Shown piece after piece: positions 32,283 through 35,846 of a stretch of 35,846 bases of DNA (positions are counted from its first letter, which is position 1; each line of letters begins with the position of its first letter). A model generated the notes under the pieces. That model was not told the origin of the DNA, ran no database searches, and saw only the letters and a list, made by a program, of their open reading frames with translations. Source of the stretch: an uncultured Alistipes sp. (lineage in GTDB: Bacteria; Bacteroidota; Bacteroidia; Bacteroidales; Rikenellaceae); the NCBI GenBank assembly GCA_937911745.1, contig CALDPX010000052.1, positions 1-35,846 on the forward strand, in the 5' to 3' direction. The position numbers were made by a program, and so were the translations under genes.

Positions 32283-34127
32283 ATGAATGTGAAAGAGTTG
32301 AAAGATGTTGTAATTCGTTTCTCGGGCGACTCGGGCGACGGTATGCAACTTACCGGAACACTGTTTTCGGATACTGCCGCTCTTTTCGGTAACGGTATCT
32401 CCACCTTCCCCGACTATCCTGCCGAGATTCGTGCTCCGCAGGGTACGGTAGCCGGTGTGTCGGGTTTCCAAGTACACTTTGGCAGCAGCCGTATGCTCAC
32501 CCCTGGTGACTACTGCGACGTGCTGATTGCTATGAACCCCGCTGCACTCAAAGCCAATGTGGTATGGCTCAAAAAGGACGCTACTATCATCCTCGATGGC
32601 GACACTCTCGACGATAAGAGTATCGCTCGTGCGGGTTTCAAAACCTCCGACCCTCTGGAAGAGTTGGGCATTAAGGATTATAATATCCTCACTCCCGATA
32701 TCACCTCAATGACTAAGGAGGCTCTTAAAGACTCGGGTTTGGATAATAAAGCTATTGTGAAGTGCAAAAATATGTTTGCGCTGGGTATTTGCCTCTACCT
32801 CTACGATAAACCCCTCGACCACGCCATTGAGTATATTCGTGGCAAGTTCGGCAAGAAGAACCCTGCCGTTGCCGAGGCTAACGTGACGGTGCTCAATGCG
32901 GGCTACAACTACGGTGCAAATACTCACTCGTTTGCCAACACCTACTCGGTGCAACCTGCTAAATTGGAGAAGGGTAAGTATCGTAGTATCAATGGTAATG
33001 TGGCAACGGCTTGGGGCTTTATGGCTGCCAGCGAGAAGAGTGGTCGCCCCTTGTTCTGCGGCTCCTATCCCATCACTCCTGCAACGGTCATTCTCGAAGA
33101 ACTCGCCAAGCACAAGGAGTTGGGCGTTAAGACCGTTCAGGCAGAGGACGAGATTGCAGGTATCTGCACCTCTATCGGTGCCGCTTTCGGTGGTGCGTTT
33201 GCCGTAACCACCACTTCGGGTCCCGGTCTGTCGCTCAAAAGCGAGGCTATGGGCTTGGCAGTTATTGCCGAGTTGCCCTTGGTTGTTGTGGACGTTCAGA
33301 GGGGTGGTCCTTCGACAGGTCTTCCTACCAAGACCGAGCAGAGTGACCTTTTGCAGGCACTTTGGGGACGTAATGGCGAGTGCCCTATGGTAGTTATTGC
33401 CGCTTCGTCACCCAGCGACTGCTTCCACTATGCATTCCAAGCAGGTAAGATTGCAATGGAACATATGACTCCCGTAATTCTCCTTTCGGACGGTTTCATC
33501 GCCAACGGTTCGCAGCCTTGGAAGATTCCATCTATGAAGGACTATCCGGAGATTCATCCTCCTATCATCACAGAACTCCCCGAGGGCGAGGAGGTATTCC
33601 TTCCCTACAAACGTGACGAAAAACTCGCACGCCGTTGGGCAATTCCCGGTACGGTAGGTTTGGAGCACCGCATCGGTGGCTTGGAGAAAGACTCATTGAA
33701 GGGTAGCGTATCGCACGATCCCACGAACCACCAGAAGATGGTCGAGACTCGCGCTGCTAAGGTTGCAAAGGTTGCCGACTACATTCCCGCACAGGAGGTG
33801 TTCGGTCCCAAGAAGGGCGATTTGCTCGTTGTGGGCTGGGGTGGTACCCGTGGTCACTTGCAGGCTACCGTTGAGAAGATGCAGGAGGAGGGTAAGAGCG
33901 TTTCGCTGTGCCACTTCAACTACATCAACCCCCTTCCCAAAGGTGTGGCAGAGATCTTTGCTAAGTTCAAAAAAATTGTTGTATGCGAGCTCAACGAGGG
34001 ACAGTTTGCTAACTACCTTCGTATGAACTTCCAGCAGTTTACCTATGAGCAGTACAACAAATGTCAGGGTCTGCCTTTCACAACCGTAGAGTTGGAGGCT
34101 AAGTTTAACGAATTATTGGAAAAATAG
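32283..34127 (+). CDS. korA: 2-oxoglutarate:ferredoxin oxidoreductase, alpha subunit (gamma-alpha fusion)
   Basis: A 614-residue subunit of a 2-oxoacid:acceptor oxidoreductase. Residues about 8-190 are the gamma domain (VVIRFSGDSGDGMQLTGTLFSD at the start); about 235-430 the pyrimidine-binding alpha domain (FCGSYPITPATVILEELAKH, EDEIAGICTSIGAAFGG, TTTSGPGLSLKSEAMGLAV); about 515-600 the domain II end (GDLLVVGWGGTRGHLQATV). With KorB it decarboxylates a 2-oxoacid to acyl-CoA and reduces ferredoxin, or runs in reverse to fix CO2. The gamma-alpha fusion and length are typical of the Bacteroidota KorA. 2-Oxoglutarate is the usual substrate of this two-gene form, but pyruvate or branched-chain acids cannot be ruled out. 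Confidence 0.92.
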   Translation: MNVKELKDVVIRFSGDSGDGMQLTGTLFSDTAALFGNGISTFPDYPAEIRAPQGTVAGVSGFQVHFGSSRMLTPGDYCDVLIAMNPAALKANVVWLKKDATIILDGDTLDDKSIARAGFKTSDPLEELGIKDYNILTPDITSMTKEALKDSGLDNKAIVKCKNMFALGICLYLYDKPLDHAIEYIRGKFGKKNPAVAEANVTVLNAGYNYGANTHSFANTYSVQPAKLEKGKYRSINGNVATAWGFMAASEKSGRPLFCGSYPITPATVILEELAKHKELGVKTVQAEDEIAGICTSIGAAFGGAFAVTTTSGPGLSLKSEAMGLAVIAELPLVVVDVQRGGPSTGLPTKTEQSDLLQALWGRNGECPMVVIAASSPSDCFHYAFQAGKIAMEHMTPVILLSDGFIANGSQPWKIPSMKDYPEIHPPIITELPEGEEVFLPYKRDEKLARRWAIPGTVGLEHRIGGLEKDSLKGSVSHDPTNHQKMVETRAAKVAKVADYIPAQEVFGPKKGDLLVVGWGGTRGHLQATVEKMQEEGKSVSLCHFNYINPLPKGVAEIFAKFKKIVVCELNEGQFANYLRMNFQQFTYEQYNKCQGLPFTTVELEAKFNELLEK

Positions 34128-34132
34128 GAGCT

Positions 34133-35149
34133 ATGAAATACACACAGGCAGATTTTAAGAGTGACCAGGAAGTGAAATGGTGCCCCGGTTGTGGTGACCA
34201 CTTCATCCTCAATGCCGTACAGAAAGCAATGCCCGATGTGGCAGAAATTGCAGGTCGCAACCGCTCGGAGTTTGTGGTAGTGTCGGGTATCGGTTGCTCG
34301 TCACGTTTCCCCTACTATATGAAAACCTATGGTTTCCACTCCATCCACGGCAGGGCTAACGCTATTGCTACGGGTTTGAAGGTGGCAAATCCTAAGGTGA
34401 GTGTCTTTGTAGCTACGGGTGATGGCGACTCGCTCGCCATTGGTGGCAACCACTTCATCCACGCTATTCGCCGCAATATAGACCTCAATGTGGTACTCTT
34501 CAATAACGAGATTTATGGTCTTACCAAGGGTCAGTACTCGCCAACCTCGAAGTTGGGTAAAATCACCAAGACTTCGCCCTATGGAACCATAGAAAAACCC
34601 TTCAACCCCGGCGAACTCATCATCGGTGCCAAAGGTACTTTCTTTGCTCGTTCGATAGATGTGGAGGTTGACCTCACTCGTCAGTGCCTCGTGAGGGCTG
34701 CTCAGCACGATGGCTTCTCCATCACAGAGGTGTTGCAGAACTGCGTTATCTTCAATGACGGCGCACACGCAGCCTTCGCAAAAGACAGAGCAACCCGTGC
34801 CGAGAACACTATCATCCTGCGCGATGGCGAGAAGATGCTCTTCGGTGCCAACAAAGAGAAAGGTATTGTTCTCGATGGTTTCAAGTTGAAAGTCGTTACC
34901 TTAGGCGAAGATGGCTACACCATTGACGATGTGCTCACTCACGACTCCAAGGAGCCCACAACCTACATCCACAACGCTTTGGCTGCAATGAAGTATCCCG
35001 ACTTCCCCGTCGCCCTCGGTGTTATCCGCGATGTTGATGAGCCTACCTATAATAGAGAGGTGGCACGTCAGGTCAAGGAGGTGCAGGAGAAGAGCAAAAT
35101 TAAGTGTGTGGATGATTTGCTTAATTCGGGCGAAACCTGGACCATATAA
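34133..35149 (+). CDS. korB: 2-oxoglutarate:ferredoxin oxidoreductase, beta subunit
   Basis: A 338-residue thiamine diphosphate-binding subunit. WCPGCGDHFILNAVQKAM (Cys17, Cys20) and VVSGIGCSSRFPYYMKTYGFHSIHGRA begin the chain, with cysteines that should hold the single [4Fe-4S] cluster. ATGDGDSLAIGGNHFIHAIRRNIDLNVVLFNNEIYGLTKGQ is the Mg-ThDP motif (GDGDS to NN). No ferredoxin-like domain is fused. It starts 5 nt after korA and both are transcribed together. A palindromic repeat follows the stop. Confidence 0.93.
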   Translation: MKYTQADFKSDQEVKWCPGCGDHFILNAVQKAMPDVAEIAGRNRSEFVVVSGIGCSSRFPYYMKTYGFHSIHGRANAIATGLKVANPKVSVFVATGDGDSLAIGGNHFIHAIRRNIDLNVVLFNNEIYGLTKGQYSPTSKLGKITKTSPYGTIEKPFNPGELIIGAKGTFFARSIDVEVDLTRQCLVRAAQHDGFSITEVLQNCVIFNDGAHAAFAKDRATRAENTIILRDGEKMLFGANKEKGIVLDGFKLKVVTLGEDGYTIDDVLTHDSKEPTTYIHNALAAMKYPDFPVALGVIRDVDEPTYNREVARQVKEVQEKSKIKCVDDLLNSGETWTI

Positions 35150-35163
35150 AAACTCATATAACG

Positions 35164-35271
35164 GGTGCTTTTTGCACCAAAATTCAGAGAGCGGACTCCT
35201 CATTTACGTCAAGTAAACTGCGGAGTCCGCTCCTTCTTTTGGCACAAAAATCCCTCCGTTCTCTGCGTTTT
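35164..35271 (+). repeat. Palindromic intergenic repeat, copy 2 (korB terminator region)
   Basis: Near-identical to 30378-30485. Hairpins: 35164-35168 with 35174-35178, and 35189-35199 with 35222-35232 plus inner 35203-35207 with 35213-35217. The 23-nt tail at 35236-35258 recurs exactly at 35351-35373, so a third, degraded copy lies at about 35281-35420. It starts 14 nt after the korB stop and likely ends its transcript. Confidence 0.85.
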
Positions 35272-35750
35272 CCGTTTCTGCGGAGCCGCCTTCTTATTGA
35301 GCAAATAATTCCCGCCGCGATATTCTCAACCGCTGGGGAGCCCGCTCTTTCTTTTGGCACAAAAATCCCTCCGCGATATGCAATCGCGGCAGTTTGCAAT
35401 TGCGGACTCTGCTTTCTCGTGTGACATTTATCAATCTTGTTATATGAGGTTTTTATTTTTGGGGAGTCCTCAGAACCATTGTGATGTTTGATTTTGTAAC
35501 ATTCGTTTACAAGAGATATTTCTCTACCCGTTATAATAGATAGATGTGGTGATGCCTTTTCAATTCGAACCGTGATATACAACCATTGGCTCGCCATTCT
35601 TGACACCGCCCACCAATTTCGCGGTATAATCTCCACCACGCATATTAATGCCTACCACATAATTGTAGTTGTAAACTACGCCATTTTCTATTTGTTAAAA
35701 GAAAAAATAAAAAAATAGGGCAAGTTTCTTGCAGAATTGAAAATTATCGT
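35272..35750. other. Repeat-rich gap without supported genes
   Basis: 35281-35420 contains broken copies of the palindromic repeat, including an exact copy of its 23-nt tail at 35351-35373 and a CCGCGATATGCAATCGCGG fold-back at 35371-35389. From 35421 to 35727 I see no convincing gene, RNA or promoter. Confidence 0.6.
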
Positions 35751-35758
35751 TACCTTTG
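35728..35758 (+). promoter_or_regulatory. Promoter of the tRNA-Phe gene
   Basis: CTTG (35728-35731) and TACCTTTG (35751-35758) at 19-bp spacing. The leader then contains a 7-bp hairpin (35764-35770 with 35774-35780) shortly before the tRNA. Confidence 0.75.
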
Positions 35759-35792
35759 CACTCGCTTTGAGATTCAAAGCAAAGTAGAGGCT

Positions 35793-35846
35793 GGTGCCAT
35801 AGCTCAGTTGGTAGAGCAAAGGACTGAAAATCCTTGTGTCCCTGGT
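35793..35846 (+). tRNA. tRNA-Phe (GAA), cut by the window end
   Basis: GGTGCCA is the 5' acceptor arm, TA the connector, GCTC/GAGC the D stem around AGTTGGTA, and AAGGA/TCCTT the anticodon stem around CTGAAAA, so the anticodon is GAA. The variable loop GTGTC and the first T-stem bases CCTGG follow. The 3' part lies outside the window. Confidence 0.92.

Noticed and set aside
35184..35639. 151-residue minus-strand reading frame in the terminal gap
   Set aside because: Lies across the palindromic repeats; composition is that of repeats and no family is seen.
1..35846. CRISPR array, insertion sequence or prophage
   Set aside because: No regular direct repeats with spacers, no transposase, integrase or phage structural gene was found.

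Overview
The window looks like chromosomal DNA of a Bacteroidota, most likely a gut Bacteroidales; a Rikenellaceae/Alistipes-type genome is my best guess, but no species is claimed. The reasons are the phylum-specific promoters (-33 xTTG, 19 bp, -7 TAnnTTTG) found in front of several genes, weak ribosome binding sites, a UpxY-type NusG paralog at the head of a polysaccharide operon, a DUF4491 gene, a six-domain S1 protein without a classic leader, and a two-subunit KorA/KorB oxidoreductase.

Layout. 1-587 is non-coding and packed with fold-back sequences. 588-2516 holds two FKBP-like lipoproteins, ended by a hairpin at 2594-2650. 2942-2972 is an excellent promoter followed by a structured leader of about 180 nt. 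3156-24041 is one long plus-strand surface polysaccharide operon (capsule or O-antigen). 24285-26598 carries minus-strand genes (DUF4491, Ca2+/Na+ antiporter, a membrane protein, a small exported protein). Then come an acyl-ACP thioesterase (+), thymidine kinase (-), ribosomal protein S1 (+), a CoA-transferase (-), divergent korAB (+), a repeat-rich gap, and the start of a tRNA-Phe running off the end.

The polysaccharide operon can be read as a pathway. The UpxY-like antiterminator comes first, then the initiating phosphoglycosyl transferase. Ugd and a UDP-glucuronate 4-epimerase make UDP-GlcA and UDP-GalA. A GHMP kinase resembling plant galacturonokinase plus a nucleotidyltransferase look like a salvage route to the same sugar. 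Then follow Wzx flippase, an acyltransferase, Wzy polymerase, three glycosyltransferases, two TupA-like ATP-grasp ligases and two CapA-like metallophosphatases, a NTP_transf_5 protein, and RmlA-C-D-B for dTDP-L-rhamnose. The middle block (about 9144-19540) is clearly more A+T-rich than the flanks, as expected of an exchanged serotype-specific cassette between conserved sugar-nucleotide genes.

The most interesting part is the mirror-ordered module ATP-grasp / CapA / GT4 / CapA / ATP-grasp (13716-18756) inside a uronic-acid locus. It suggests a polysaccharide whose uronic carboxyls are amidated with amino acids or short peptides, like a teichuronopeptide. Second is the galacturonokinase-like gene, which lies in the same reading frame as the following nucleotidyltransferase, with a single TAA and 11 open codons between them. 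Non-coding highlights are a 108-bp palindromic repeat placed after both rpsA and korB, and a hairpin with an identical A-rich loop placed at both ends of the window's first 24 kb.
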